A DNA stretch of 64,000 nt, taken from contig NC_133666.1 of the NCBI RefSeq assembly GCF_037893015.1, forward strand, positions 566,217,237 through 566,281,236. The letters run 5' to 3'. A model generated the notes under the pieces. The model made no database searches. It was not told where the DNA came from and worked only from the letters and a program-made list of their open reading frames with translations. Position 1 is the first letter of the stretch. The number at the start of each line of letters is the position of its first letter. This DNA comes from Macrotis lagotis (lineage: Eukaryota; Chordata; Mammalia; Peramelemorphia; Peramelidae). The position numbers and the translations under genes were made by a program. Positions 20,409-32,559 of the stretch are shown piece by piece.

Positions 20409-23400
20409 AATATTCACTTTTGATTTGTGTTTGTGTGAGAAATTGTTTTCTTGACTCTTCTTACCTTGCTCACTCTGCATTAGTTCATGCAAATCTTTCC
20501 GTACTTTTCACAATTCACCACAATGATTATTTCTTACACCATAGTGCTATTCCATTTCAATGGCCACATTTTGTTTAGCCATTTCTTGATTCATAGAAAT
20601 CTAATTTGCTTCCAATTCGTTGCAATAAAAAAGTACTCCTACAATTTTTTTTTTTTTAATTTAGGGACTCTCTTTCTATATTGGGATTTAAACTTAGTAA
20701 TGAAATCTTTGATTCAAATGATTTGGACATTTTAATCACTTTATTTTCATAATTGCAAATTGTTTTCTGAAACTCTAGTACTGATCCACAGTTCCGCCAG
20801 CAATGCGCTAGTGTGCTACAGATATTGCTTTTCATTTTGTATTTGGATAGGTATGAGGTAAGACCTCAAGGTTGTTTCAATTTGCCTTTTCCTTATTATT
20901 AGTGTTTGGGAGCATTATTTTGTATTATTGCTAATTTTTTACAGTTGTTTTTGAGAACTATTTCCTCATATCATTTAGCCACCTATTTATTGGAGAATGA
21001 CTTTTGAATATAGTTATATAGTTATAGATATAAACATATATATATGAATATTGATTATTTATATAAATTGGATACCAAAGCCTTATGAAAGAAATTAGAT
21101 ATATTATTTTCCATATTTAATTTCTTCTTATTCTAGGTATATTTATTTTATTTGTGCAGAAGCTTTTCAGTTTCATGCCATTAAAGTTATCTATTTTATC
21201 TTCTATACTTTTCTTTCTCTTCTTTGGTTAAGAATGCATCCCCTACAACTATGAGAAGCATATTATCTGTTTCTCTTCTAATTTTTTTATACAGTTTGAT
21301 CTTTAATGTAAGATAATGGTGTAAACTATGTCATATTGATTTCCAGTTTTCTTAGAATCTTTTATAAATTATTCTGAAACAATTTGTGTTTTCTAGCTTA
21401 TCAAACACTGGGTTCTTGAGTTACAGTGTTTATGATTCTCTTTTATCTAGTATGCCTCATTGATCCACTTCTCTATTTTTTTAACTAAAGCAGGTGATTT
21501 TTATTACTGAGATTTTATAATATAATTTGAAGACTCAGAGAGTAACCTCCACCTCTACTCACTATTTCTCTTGAAAATTAGATTTTTTATTTCCCAAATT
21601 AATTTATTATTGTTTTATTGAAGTCTATAAAGTATTCTTTCAATAATTTGACTGGATTAGCAATAAAACTATGAATTTACAGTTAATTTAGCTTGGTAAG
21701 ATCATTTAATTATTGTGGCATGTTTTAGTCACAAGGCCTCTAGTTACTTATTTTTTCCTTTATTTCTTTAAGAAGCACTTTGTAATTTAAAATGCACAAA
21801 TTTTTTTGTGCTTTGTTAGGTTGAACTTCACATATTTATGCATTTTATAGTTATTTGGAATGAGATGTTAATTATTATTTTTTCTTGGATTTTATTATTT
21901 TTATATAGAAATACTCATGCTTTTGGAAGGTTTATTTTTTAGTCTCTTGTTCTTCAGTTGTTTCAGATTCTTTATGACCTCCATTGGGGTTTTCTTAGCT
22001 TAGATACTTGAATAGTATGCAATTTTCTTGCTGAGCATTTTACAGATGAGGAACTGAGGCAAATAGGGTTAAATGACTTTCCCAGTGTCATACAGCTGGT
22101 AATTTTTGAGGCCAATTTTGAACTCAGGAAGAGAAATCTTCTAGTCTCCAAGTCAGCAATCTATTGATTGTATCACCTAGCTTCCACTTATCAATTTTAT
22201 CAGTGTTTTTGAATAATTTCTAATCTTAAAACCCCCAACTTTTAGTATATTTCATGTTTTTTTTGGTTTGAATTTATTTCTCTAATTTTTATTTCTTCAT
22301 CTTTGTGTTTACTTTAGATTCATTTTCTAGTTTTCTAATTTTTAATAACATTTTCATTGAATTTTTTATTTTGCTAATTTATATTAGAAGGTTTTATATG
22401 ATTTATTCCCCCCCCACTGAGAAATGCTTTAGCTGAATTGTGGAAATGCTAGTATGCTATTTCATCATTATAAGTCTTTTATATAATTATTGATTGTTTC
22501 TATGATTTGTTTTTTAACCCACTCATTAATTAGAATTTCATTGTTAAGTATCCGTTTTGATTTATAGTTTTTAATGGTCTTTTAACTGACTTCTTTCACT
22601 ATTTTATTATGGTCTTTAAAATATGCATTTGTGTTTCCTGTCTTTTTATATTTGCTTTCAATCTCTGTGCCCTAATATATTTTTTAAAGTTCCATGTGGT
22701 TCTGTAAAATAGATATGTTCTTTAGCAGTCCCATTTAAAAGATTCCATAAGTCTTTTAGCCCTGTTTCTACAGCTAAATGTTCAATACTAGGTTTCCTTT
22801 TTGTTTATTTTCCTTAGACTCTTCCAAAACTGAGAGAGGAACATTGAAATCTCCTTTCTAATATAAATTTAAATGGCAAGGCATTTGGAACATATGTGTT
22901 TAAAATTTAGAGTGATTTGTTGTATATACTTCCCTTCAGCATAATGCAATTTCTTTGCTTATTCGCTTTTCGAGTTTTGAAAGCTTGCTTGCTTTGTTAG
23001 ATAGTGTGATTAAAACTCATTTTGAGGATTCACCTGATACATAATATTTTTCTAGCTCCTCATTTTCATTGTTTACTTTTCTTTTTAGGTCTGTTTTTGT
23101 AAGCAAAAGATAATAGGGTTTGTTTTCTTATCCTGTCACTTTTTCATTTTATTGGATTGCTTAATGTATTCACATTTTATATTATGAGTAATAGGTATAT
23201 ATTTTCCTCTGTTTATAGTTAACATTTTTCAAAATAGGTTCCCCCCTCCCTACACAAACATCTCAATTTTTGTAAAGAGAGTAATTTTTCTTTTGAGTTG
23301 CTTTAGCTAAACCTACTTTAAGGATTATTCTTACCAGATCTCTTCCCTTCATATTCAAACCCTTCCACTTGTGTGTATTTCCCTGTTTTTATACAGATAT

Positions 23401-23470
23401 TTACTTCAAAAAGTACTCTTTCCCCTTTCCACCAAAATCACCTCTGCTTTGGGTAAGAGAAAGGGATAAG
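20409..23470 (-). mobile_element. L1-E: older LINE-1, 3' UTR to endonuclease
   Basis: This minus-strand L1 is more diverged than L1-A, C and D. From the left it reads as 3' UTR ('tgcattagttcatgcaaatc'), ORF2 C-terminus ('gttccgccagcaatgcgcta'), reverse transcriptase region, and the endonuclease region near 22930-23120 ('gcttgctttgttagatagtg' and 'tttttgtaagcaaaagataa', equivalent to L1-D near 45870 and 45990). A MAR1 SINE interrupts it. Its 3' end may extend left of the SINE at 20257. No intact frame survives. Confidence 0.8.
21950..22186 (-). mobile_element. MAR1-like CORE-SINE in L1-E
   Basis: From the left it carries the Bov-B-like tail 'gtttcagattctttatgacc', then 'ttttacagatgaggaactga', 'atacagctggtaa' and the head 'atcacctagcttcc'. 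It splits L1-E. Confidence 0.8.
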
Positions 23471-23860
23471 GCAAATATCACAACTCAGTTCCTTAGAACA
23501 AATAGTTAATTCTAATTTCAAAAGCCTTTTCAGGCTCAACCAAGAACCTGGGCAGTCCCAGTAACCCTGACTTCTTTGCAAGACAGACTGACTATAACTT
23601 GCCTTTAACTACAGCTTCAAATAGCTATTGCTCAAACTTCAGAGTCCAGTGGAGATTATATTCTCCCCTGAAACTGAGGAGGATGTATATAACTAACAAA
23701 GAAGCCCAGTCCATTTCTCAGAGCTGCTGCGAAAGAATAAGAAGGAAAATTTCCCCCTTTCATTAGTTCAGTTCATGCCACTGGACCATGAGGAAGAAAC
23801 ACATAGGAAAGAATAGCCAAAAGAGCTGCTCATTAGTTTTTTTGTTTTGTTTTTCTTTTC
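23471..23860. other. Unassigned sequence between L1-E and L1-F
   Basis: Less AT-biased than its neighbours. No gene or named repeat was recognised; it could be an L1 5' UTR relic. Confidence 0.3.
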
Positions 23861-23864
23861 TTTA

Positions 23865-25380
23865 AATTGATATTTTATTTTATTTTTCCAGTTACATATT
23901 ATAAAAGTTTTTCAATCTTCATCCACATGCACATGCTTATCTTTAAGTTACATAATTTCTTTCCACCCTCCCATCCACAGCCCCTTCCCTCAGTGCCAAA
24001 CAGGTGAATATTTTGCATACATATTTGTGTTAAACATGTTTACAAATTAGTCATTTTTGGTATGAGGAATTAGAATTAAGGGAAAAGAAAGAACTGTGAG
24101 ATAGGAAAGAAATACTAAGAGAAATTTTTTTAAAACATGAATGTAGTATTCATTCAGATTCTGAAGGGTTTGTTTTTTTGTTTTTTGTTTTGTTTTGTTT
24201 TGTTTTACTTTGGTTGGAGCTAACATTGTCCATAGCCAGTCTAATAGAGTTGTTCTTTCTCAATGAATTGCTGAAAACAGCTGCATCCATTAAAGTTGAT
24301 CTACTCATAATGTTGTTAACATGTACATTGTTCTCTTGTTTGTGCTCCCTTCGCTCAGCATCAGATCCTGTAACTCATTCCATGCTTCTCTAGAATCTAT
24401 TTCTGATTTCTTATAGAACAATAGTATTCCTTAACATTCATATACCATAACTTGTTCAGCCATTCCCCAATTGATGGACATCCCTTCAATTTCCAAATTT
24501 TTGTCACTACAAAAATGTTGCTATGAATATTTTTATGATTTCTACTGGAAATAGACCTAGCATTGGAATTACTGGGTTGAAAGGTATGATCATTTTTATT
24601 GCCCTTTCGGCATAATTCCAAACTACTCTACAGAATGCTTGGATCAATTAATAACTCCACCAACAGTGTATTAATATCCTGATCCTCCCATAACCTCTTG
24701 ATCATTGATTATTTTCCCTTTTTGTCATCGTAGCCAATCTAGGGGAGGTGGAACCACATAGTTGTTTTAATTTGCATTTCTTTAATCAGTGATAATTTGT
24801 AGCATTTTTTCATATGACTATATATGTAACTTTAATTTCTTCATTTGAAAACGGTTAATATTATTTGACCATTTATCAATTGGGGAACGATTTGTAACCT
24901 TGTAAATTTGATGTAATTCTCTATACATTTTAGGAATGAGACCTTTATCAGAATTCCTAGTTGTGAAAATTGTTTCCCAGCTTTCTATTTTCCTTCCAAT
25001 TTGTCAGTATTGGTTTTATTAGTGAAAAACTTTCAAATTTAATATAGCCAAAATTATCCATTTTGCAATTTAAAATGTACTCTATCTTTTGCTTGGTCAC
25101 AAATTTCTCCCCTTTCCAATGATCTGACAGATAGAGTATTTCTTGGTCTGTTAATTGTTCTATGGTGTCATACTTTATGCCCAAATCCTATACCCATTGT
25201 GACCTTATTTTGGCATAGGATGTGAGATGTGGGTCTATGCCTAGATTTTTCCATACTAATTCCCAGTTTTCCCAATAATTTTTGTCAAATAGTGAGTTCT
25301 TATCCCAGAAGCTAATGTGTTTGGGTTTTTCAACAGTAGATTACTGTAGTCATTTACTACTGCTTTTTTTAAATTTATCT
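23865..25380 (-). mobile_element. L1-F: LINE-1 3' UTR and ORF2 C-terminal part
   Basis: A minus-strand L1. The 3' UTR starts near 'ttattttatttttccagtta', comparable to L1-D at 41760. ORF2 fragments read on the minus strand include 'GCPSIGEWLNKLWYMNVKEY' (24397-24621) and 'QEILYLSDHWKGEKFVTKQK' (24957-25184). It also contains a (TTTTG)n patch at about 24178-24207. Homology stops near 25380, next to a SINE. Confidence 0.85.
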
Positions 25381-25404
25381 TAATCCATTAATCTATTACT
25401 CCAT

Positions 25405-25557
25405 TTCTTTCTTTTTTTGTTTTTTTGCAAGGCAATGGGATTAGGTGATTGCCCAAGGTCACACAACTAGGTAATTATTATGTGTCTAAGATCACAGTTG
25501 AACTCAGGTGTTCCAGGACCAGTGATCTACCCATTGTACCACCCAGCTGCCCCTCTA
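25405..25557 (-). mobile_element. tRNA-derived SINE, more diverged copy
   Basis: It has the usual order ('gcaaggcaatgggattaggt' to 'accacccagctgcccc') but with deletions, including a missing 'ctcctga' segment. No clear target-site duplication was found. Confidence 0.85.
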
Positions 25558-26315
25558 TCATTTTCTAAAAAAAGAATTTCTTTCTCTGATTCTCTTTATT
25601 ATTTATCTTATTAATCTGTATATTTTATATATATTTTAAAATTTCTCCCCTTTTCTATCCCTGTTTCAATCCTTCCTTTTGCCTCCTCATCCATCTCTCT
25701 TGTAGTTTTTCTTCTTCTGAGAAAATATAGGAGTTATATTCCCTTCATAGACTAGGATATATCATATATCACTATCTTCTTTTCTCTCTTTTTTATGTAA
25801 CCTCTTCCATAATTTAGTCACATGAAAATATTAATTCTCCTATAGTTAGGATGTTTGCTCTGTGATTTTCAGGTCTATTAGCCTTCTACATTTACCATTG
25901 TTTTGTGTATTTTTAGAAAGACGTCTTAGTTTTTTATTTTTTTGTGGTGGTTGTTCTATTTGTTTACTTTTTTGTGTTTCTATTGTCTAGTATATTTGAC
26001 AAATAATTTGTTTAGCCTTGATTTTCTTTCTATAAATTCTCTGGATACTTCTTTTTTATTGAATATAAATCTTTGTTCATTCCTGTTTAGGGCTCATGTA
26101 TTAAAGTATGTCACCTTGAATTGAATTTTGAGTTCCTTTGCTCTTCAGATCACATTATTCCATTTCCTATAATATTTTCTTGTGTCTACAATAGCATTGT
26201 GCTATTTATATTTCCTTTGCTTTATATTTTAAATTTTTCTCCTGGTTTCCTTTAAAATTCATTGCTTGTCCTTGAAACTATTAAATAAAATATTACATAT
26301 CTTGGTTTCTAGGTA

Positions 26316-26352
<37 letters not shown>

Positions 26353-27130
26353 TCTGTATGTATGTATGTATGCATGTATGTTTGTGTTGTTCATTTATGT
26401 ACTAAATTTTTTTTCTTGAAGTGATTCCCGGATTTCTTGAATGATACTTTGCTTCCTATATTTAGAAAGTTTGAGCTATTTTCTGGTACTATTTCTTGTT
26501 ATTATGGCATTTATGTGTTTTTTATATATTATATCCTTCAGGAATATCTATAATCCTATTTTCCCTTTGCATCTTGTCTATAAAATCAATACATTTTGCT
26601 TGTATGTAGATAATGTTTTCTTTTAACAATTTTACTTCTAGATTGTTATTTACTTTTGTGCATTTGTAATCTAATCAGTTATTCTATTTTGTTTCTTTAA
26701 TAAGACTTGTTTGCATGAATTTCTATTTTGTCCATTATTTCTGCTTTGAAGATCATAAATTCTACTTTTGCATTTCTTATTTCTTTTTTTAAATCATTCA
26801 GAACCATCCTTTTTGTGTTTCGAGGATCTCTTGAGAATCCACAGATTTTTCCCTTCAAGAGTCCTTTTTTCTTTGTTTTCAATATTCGTTCTTTTAAGTT
26901 GAGACTCTTAGATTATCCAGAGATCACATTCTCTTCTGTTATTAATATGATCCCTCTTTTCTCTAGTCATATTCAAGGTCTTTAACTAAGCATTCTTAGT
27001 TGTGAGATCTTACAAAATTTTGGTTCTTCCCCCTTATATTCTCTATTTCTCACATTCTGATTCATTTCCCTTCTGAAGTTAGATTTCAAATCTTTCTCCC
27101 ACTTCTTCCATATTAGGCAATTTATATTTT
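25558..27130 (-). mobile_element. Probable L1/HAL1 ORF1 and 5' region
   Basis: Minus-strand reading at 26697-26882 gives a charged helical segment rich in K, E and N ('LKKEIRNAKVEFMIFKAEIM'), like an L1 or HAL1 ORF1 coiled coil. The surrounding plus-strand text resembles antisense ORF1. It follows L1-F and could be the 5' part of that element with most of ORF2 missing. Low sequence identity keeps this tentative. Confidence 0.45.
26316..26386. repeat. (GT)n and (GTAT)n microsatellites
   Basis: A GT run (26318-26351) is followed by GTAT units up to about 26386. Confidence 0.95.
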
Positions 27131-27260
27131 ACCAGTTGTCTCCCACATTAGACTTTGAGTTTCTTGAGGGCAGGGATTTTTGCTTCTCTTTGTATCCCTT
27201 GCACTTAGCTGAGTCTTTGACACACAGTAGGAATTTCTGAACCAAATTGGGGGGATAGAA
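27131..27260 (+). mobile_element. LINE-2 3' end fragment
   Basis: It reads 'tagactttgagtttcttgag', 'ggcagggatttttgc', 'tgtatcccttgcacttagc' and 'acacagtaggaatt', the standard L2 3' terminal order. Confidence 0.65.
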
Positions 27261-27439
27261 CTGGCACCCATTAGATGCTAGGTTTTGTTGTTGTTTTAGC
27301 TCAAGCTTAGCAGAGTGCCAAAGTTTCATGTCTACTTACCCCAAAGGTTCATAGCCAGGTTTCATACCATTCCATATGTGGGGAAATTTTAAAAAACCTG
27401 CCTCAAGTCTGTATGGCTTTTTTTTTTGCTCAAAATATA

Positions 27440-27765
27440 ATTCAAAGTCCCCTAGTTCCATCAATTTTTGACTTGCAAGAATTCCTTAGTTTTCTTCAAA
27501 ACTCTGCTCAACCAACAACTCCTACATAAAATCTTTCCTGATCCACTCAACTGCTACTGACTTCTTCCCAACAAAAATTCATCTTAGATTTATTTTGTAT
27601 CCATTCTATGTTTATTTATTTATATACATGATGTCTCTCTTGATAGAATGTAAATTCTGAGGTCTGGGATGGCTTCATTTTGGTATTTGTATTCTCATTT
27701 TCTAGCATAGTGTCTGGTACAGAGAAGGTTACTTAATAAGTGATTGTTGCTAGGATCCTGATTCT
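27440..27765 (+). mobile_element. LINE-2 3' region
   Basis: It contains 'aaaatctttcctgatccac', 'gatagaatgtaaattctgag', 'tagcatagtgtctggtacag' and 'acttaataagtgattgttg'. It is a second L2 tail in the same orientation as the preceding one. Confidence 0.7.
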
Positions 27766-27872
27766 TGCCTTGAAATTGGGGGTGAGTTTGAAGGGGAGGG
27801 AATATATCAAGAAAACTTGTTAAAGGAATAATACAACCTAGCCTACATAGTGGTTAGTCTTAAGTTATTGAA

Positions 27873-28600
27873 ATTTCCCCATGTATAAGATGCATGCTTT
27901 TTCAAACAACTTGGGGTCTAAAACCTGGGAGCATCATATACAGTGGTTGTAGATGTTTTTACTTGCATTCTCCACTTTTTTGTGCTTGTTGTCTTTCCGA
28001 TCATTGTTTCTCATTTCTTACTGGTATATTAGGTGCTGTTTCTCTTCTGAGAAAAGACTTGTATAGTGTTGAATTCAAGTTAAAGTGATCCAGTTTGCAA
28101 AAGTGAATGGAAATCGTGTTGCTGAATGTAAGTTTGATCGTTCTCAAACTGAGGAAACAATCTGAGATTGGCTACAGGAAGAAGAAATCCTACTGAAAAT
28201 GCCCTGACAGAAGAAAGCTATGAGAGGCAGGTCAGCAAAAATGGCCTGATTTAAAGAGAGAATGAAAGAGATGGATTGAAGAGCAAAGGACAATTACAAT
28301 TTCTGTGTCCAGAAAGAGGTTCAGCATGAGACAAGAAGAATTGCTGACGGAAAAGAAGTTCCTGATTTCAAAGGAGGACACAACTGGTGCTTCAGGCTCG
28401 TGAGATGGAATAGACTAAGCATGTATCCATGCACCAGACTTGCCCAAAAGATGCCTGAAAGCTATGAGCAGAAGGTCTTTGAATTTCATGATGAATAAAA
28501 CTTGAGTTTAATAACTTTATGTAATACATTTTTTTTCAAATTTAAGGTCCCAAAATTAAGGTGTGTCTTTTATATGGGAGTGTCTTATACATGGGGAAAT
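27873..28600 (+). mobile_element. Internally deleted pogo/Tigger-like DNA transposon
   Basis: Terminal inverted repeats match perfectly over 18 bp: 'atttccccatgtataaga' at 27873-27890 and its complement at 28583-28600. The similarity continues more weakly inward ('ttggggtctaaaacc' at the left against 'ggtcccaaaatt' at the right). Between them is the start of a transposase. At ~730 bp the element is far too short for an autonomous member, and the part that should carry the DDE catalytic domain is missing. A flanking TA duplication was not clear. Family assignment rests on the transposase fragment. Confidence 0.75.
28060..28498 (+). pseudogene. N-terminal transposase fragment (CENP-B/pogo-type DNA-binding domains)
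   Basis: Two DNA-binding parts of a pogo/CENP-B/JRK-type transposase are readable in pieces. The first helix-turn-helix reads FKLK, then VIQFAKVNGNRVAECKF and DWLQEEEILLKMP. A second, Tc5-like one includes KKAMRGRSAK, DFKGGHNWCFRLVRWNRLSM and QKMPESYEQKVFEF. Near 28080 a one-base loss shifts the frame, and at least three in-frame stops follow. The sequence then jumps to the 3' terminal region without any catalytic domain. A complete protein would bind the transposon ends and cut DNA; this one is dead. Confidence 0.75.
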
Positions 28601-28979
28601 AAGGTAATGAATGGAAATTACCTTTTACTTTGTTATCTCTCCAGTAAGAAATATCTTTTGCCAAACAAGAAAGGAAACAAAAGTGTATTACAAAGAGACA
28701 ATTACACCCCCCCCTTTTATATAAGATGGAAATCCAGGAAGATCCAAAGGAGGAATTTGAAAACATCACCTCATTTTTTTCCAGGAAAAAATATTCAATT
28801 AAGGATTCAGAAAGTTGATCAATTTCTTTCCAAGAAATTTTATAGTACCCTTCTTTTCTTTCTGAATTTCCTTTTTAGATTAGAGATTAGGGAAATGCTT
28901 AGAATCATTGAAGACAGAATCCTAGAACTAGAAAGGAATGGTGTGAGCAAAAGTATAAATGTAATAATAGTTTAGATTT
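28601..28979. other. Unassigned sequence
   Basis: A plus-strand ORF of 157 codons (28502-28975) starts inside the transposon end and runs through here. It shows no protein family signature and is rejected as a gene. Confidence 0.4.
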
Positions 28980-29105
28980 TTATAGCACTTTATAGTTAAC
29001 AATGTGTTAAATTCAATTTTTTTCTTTATCTTTACAACTGTATGACCTTGGTACTATAATTAATGTTATCTCTGGGTTACAGATAAGTTAGCTGAATTTT
29101 TTGTG
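28980..29105 (+). mobile_element. MIR-like SINE fragment
   Basis: 'tttatagcactttatagtta', 'ctttacaactgtatgacc' and 'gggttacagataagttagct' give a MIR 3' order. Confidence 0.5.
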
Positions 29106-29189
29106 GGGATAGTGAGTGGAATAAATACATTTATTCAAGGTTAGGAAAGCGTTAAGGACTTAGACTAAGATCTCTAGTTCTCTTTCCAT

Positions 29190-29490
29190 TTTAGGATATA
29201 GAATATGGGTTAAGGAGCAATGTGATGAGATTAGATTTTTAAAGGTGGGATGATCCAAGACTTTTAGACCTTGACTTTTAGGCTAACTATGGAATTTATA
29301 CTTGACTGGACAGGAGGATGGTAGTAAGGTATGCTGGGTTCAGGAGTTCTCAACTCTATGTAAAGATTAAATTCTCAGCATTGTGATGATGGATTGGAAG
29401 GGGAGAAAAACTATAGGAAGGGAGACTCTTGGGAGGTGATATCAGTATTCCAGACTGGAGATAATAGGGATGGTGACTGCAGAAATTTAA
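29190..29490 (+). repeat. Old interspersed family, body fragment
   Basis: It contains 'gatgatggattggaagggg' and 'agtattccagactggagat', matching the body segment of the family also present near 40.2 kb ('ggatggattataatgaag'). Confidence 0.5.
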
Positions 29491-29499
29491 AAGAAAATT

Positions 29500-29580
29500 T
29501 AGAAAATTCTGAGAATCTTAGAGCTGGGAAGTATCGTAGAGAGCAGGGATTCCTAGTCTGAGATCCCTGAACTTGTATTT

Positions 29581-29634
<54 letters not shown>

Positions 29635-29830
29635 CTCTAAAATAAGTTATATATAAAATATAACATTTATCTTTGATATTTTATTTTGATATAATTAGTT
29701 TCCTTTTTAATTCTTTTTGTTTTATTTTTTGCATTTACAACATTATTCTGAAGAGAGGGTCATAACTTTCACAAGATGGTAAAAGGGGTCCATATACCAA
29801 AAAAATATATTCTGTCAAAACCCCTCATTT
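29500..29830. repeat. Old interspersed repeat of unknown family around a (CA)n
   Basis: The flanks 'gagatccctgaacttg' and 'atataattagtttcctttttaa', then 'aacattattctgaagagagg' and 'aaaggggtccatata', form the order of an old mammalian interspersed repeat whose name I cannot recall. It is split by the CA run. Confidence 0.5.
29582..29633. repeat. (CA)n microsatellite
   Basis: A long uninterrupted CA run. The poly-CV ORF on the minus strand is an artefact. Confidence 0.98.
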
Positions 29831-31141
29831 TGAAGAGGGATGCATATGAAAGGTACTACAAATAAAATCTTAATGTTCTATGAATTCATTTATACTTTAG
29901 GTCAACTGTGTCCTTCACCATAACATCATGAATATAGCTCTATTGACTTCCATGTATGAGGAATAATGGAAAGCATTATATAAATTTCAAATATAAAAAA
30001 AGATGATACTGATTCCTTCCTATTTTAATTCTATTTTTTTTTTACAAATCTACCAATGCTTGGAAAATTGAGATATATCCATAATGACTTGGTTGTACTT
30101 TTTGTTATTCGCTCCCTCCTACTTTTGTTTTGAAATTCATGAAATTTTATAGATGTTATGTAGAAGCAGAAATAACTCTATTAATTAGTTTTTAATGCTA
30201 AAGATTTTTCATCCTATCTTGTTTTCAACTGGTAATTAAGAAATGTAGGTGAGAGAATATAGCGGAATGGGAAACTATTTGAAATTTAAGTTTGTAGAAA
30301 TGAAATTTAAATAGCTATTGATTATTCAGGAGTCTAACTTTTACTAAATTGTACCCTCTACAAAATAAATGTTTCTTTCAGTGCAAAGGAGATTAAAAAC
30401 TTTGTGTTGCTTTAATAACACTAGCTAGTCATGTTGAAGGTAGTAAAGAAACTCTGCCTTATACCCAAATTCCTAAGTTTGAAAGAAATTCAATTCATGC
30501 TACTGAATATAGGTATTCAGAGAGACAGCAAATATCCTAAGCATGAGTAATTTAGATTTTCAAAGTATCTAAAATGGATAATGTTCATTAATATTAGAGG
30601 GATAATTTAGCATTAATTATTTAAACTTATGTTCCACAGAGTCGAAGTCAATTCTTTGTAGTATGAGACACTTTAGAATTAGGGACTTTTTCTAGGGTAA
30701 CAGTTTTGAATTCTCTGTTAAAAAAAATAGACCCTTGTCCTAGAACAAAACTATGTTAATATCAGATGGCCAAATTTTTTTATTATGATGTCTAAATGTC
30801 TAACCCAGTTTAATTGTTTCCACTAACTTGATTGCTTGTCAATTGTACTGAAGGTAAACCCTTATGGCAAACCAACTGCACGCTATTTGTTTAATATAAA
30901 CAATTTGATAGCTTTTGGGACTAATGAAGGTTTAATGTTCACCTAGTTAAAATGATCAAAAATAGGTTTAGGATTTAAATAGTTTTTTTTGTGTTAAAAA
31001 AAGAGCAGAGGAGAAAGGACATATTTGGTAGTGACTTTAAGTTCGGGTCAACTTTCTCCACCTCTCCAATCCAGAGTCCAACTTCTTGAAGTACCTGAAG
31101 TCAGGCATTTCTGAGCATAGAGTGGAAACAGCTTGTTCTTT
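29831..31141. other. Unassigned sequence
   Basis: About 1.3 kb without a recognisable gene or repeat. This is a candidate single-copy stretch. Confidence 0.35.
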
Positions 31142-31155
31142 AAGATAAATATCAA

Positions 31156-31305
31156 GGGGCAGTTAGGTGGCGAAGTGGATAGAGCACTGGCCCTGGAGTC
31201 AGGACTACCTGGGTTCAAATCTGGCCTCGGACACTTAATAATTACCTAGCTGTGTGGCCTTTGGCAAGCCCCCTAACCCCATTTGCCTTGCAAAAACCTA
31301 AAATC
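31156..31305 (+). mobile_element. tRNA-derived SINE with 14 bp duplication
   Basis: A plus-oriented copy reading 'ggggcagttaggtggcgaag' at the head and 'ttgccttgcaaaaacctaaa' at the tail. Exact 'aagataaatatcaa' flanks it at 31142-31155 and 31306-31319. The head is the tRNA-like part of the family; its internal promoter boxes are not strongly conserved by eye. Confidence 0.95.
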
Positions 31306-31319
31306 AAGATAAATATCAA

Positions 31320-32559
31320 TATTCAATGCAGGATCAAGAAAATGCTCACTATGTAGGCATCCATTCCCAACACATCCAAAAAGTCTAATGTAAAAGAAAG
31401 GAGAAGTCAAATTATATCCTCTGGGAGCCTCAATGTGTCATAAATATTTCATTTCCTCTCTCAGAAAAATAGAAAGTAATGACCAGTATGGGAATGTCTT
31501 AGAAAATTAAATGAGCTGACTATAGCAATTTGTTTTACCAAATGATCCCTTTATTTTCTTATGTTAAATGTGTACTGAAAATTTAGAAACTTTTAACCAT
31601 CTTTAAGGGAAAGCGATTCTAGGAGTCCATATTGTTTGAGCATTGGTTCCTGAATATAAATCCCCATCACAATGTATACTAAATCTAAATAAAAGGATGA
31701 TGTAGTGAACACTTTGCTCTACTTATCTCTTTCTTTTACCTCCATCCATAACCATTCCAAATCACCCTCATCCCTACTGCAAGGAATTCAGTCACTCTTC
31801 TACTTTATTTTTTGGCTTGTATTTATATATCAATCAGATGTCTTATGTGATCAGACCCTGAATTTTGCAATATTTTCAGTCTATTCTTTATTACAGTCTG
31901 TATTATTGACTTTCAGAATAAATATTTCAAAAACCTTTGGAACTCACATAAAATACAGCTATGGGATGCAGCCAAAAATTATGTTCAAAGTGCTGTTATC
32001 CTGCTGTTTGTTTCTGATATGAAAATCTAATATGAGACTGATCAGAATTGAGATTTATGACTGTTAAAAAAGTACCTATATCTAGTCTCTTATGTTTCTC
32101 CTAAGTTCATGTAGTTTAGTGCTACAGCGGACAGTGGATAACATCTAGTCCTACCTTGATGGAATTATAATATAGATAGCGCTCTTTGCTTTCAAAGATT
32201 CATGATAGTTATACAAGGATTGACAGTATAATTGTTTCTAAATAATATTAGGAAGACTGAAATTGAAACTAGGATGGGCTACTTTACATTATTCTCTAAA
32301 TTCAAAATTAAAGGAAATAAAATTACCAAAATCAAAAGGATTTAATTAAATAAAATTTGACTAATAGACATGATCATCATACTTTAAAAGTGTTAACTGT
32401 CAGATATTGTTATCCTTTGTTATCAGTACTTTTACCCCCAAGGTTGGGATTTTATGTCTAGATATCAACTAGAATAATGGGCAACAAGGTTGTATTAAGT
32501 ATTTGATACCATTGAATCTCTCTCTGCAAGCATATGTGTGTTTGTTCTATCTATAAATA
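31320..32559. other. Unassigned sequence
   Basis: About 1.2 kb with no recognised gene or repeat. The ORF at 31705-32022 has no family signature. Confidence 0.35.

Noticed and set aside
28502..28975. 157-codon plus-strand ORF, the longest in the window
   Set aside because: It starts inside the end of the pogo-like transposon and runs through unassigned DNA with no protein family signature or codon regularity.
31156..31305. SINE heads considered as tRNA genes
   Set aside because: The tRNA-like part cannot be folded into a full cloverleaf by eye and is joined to a SINE body with a target-site duplication.
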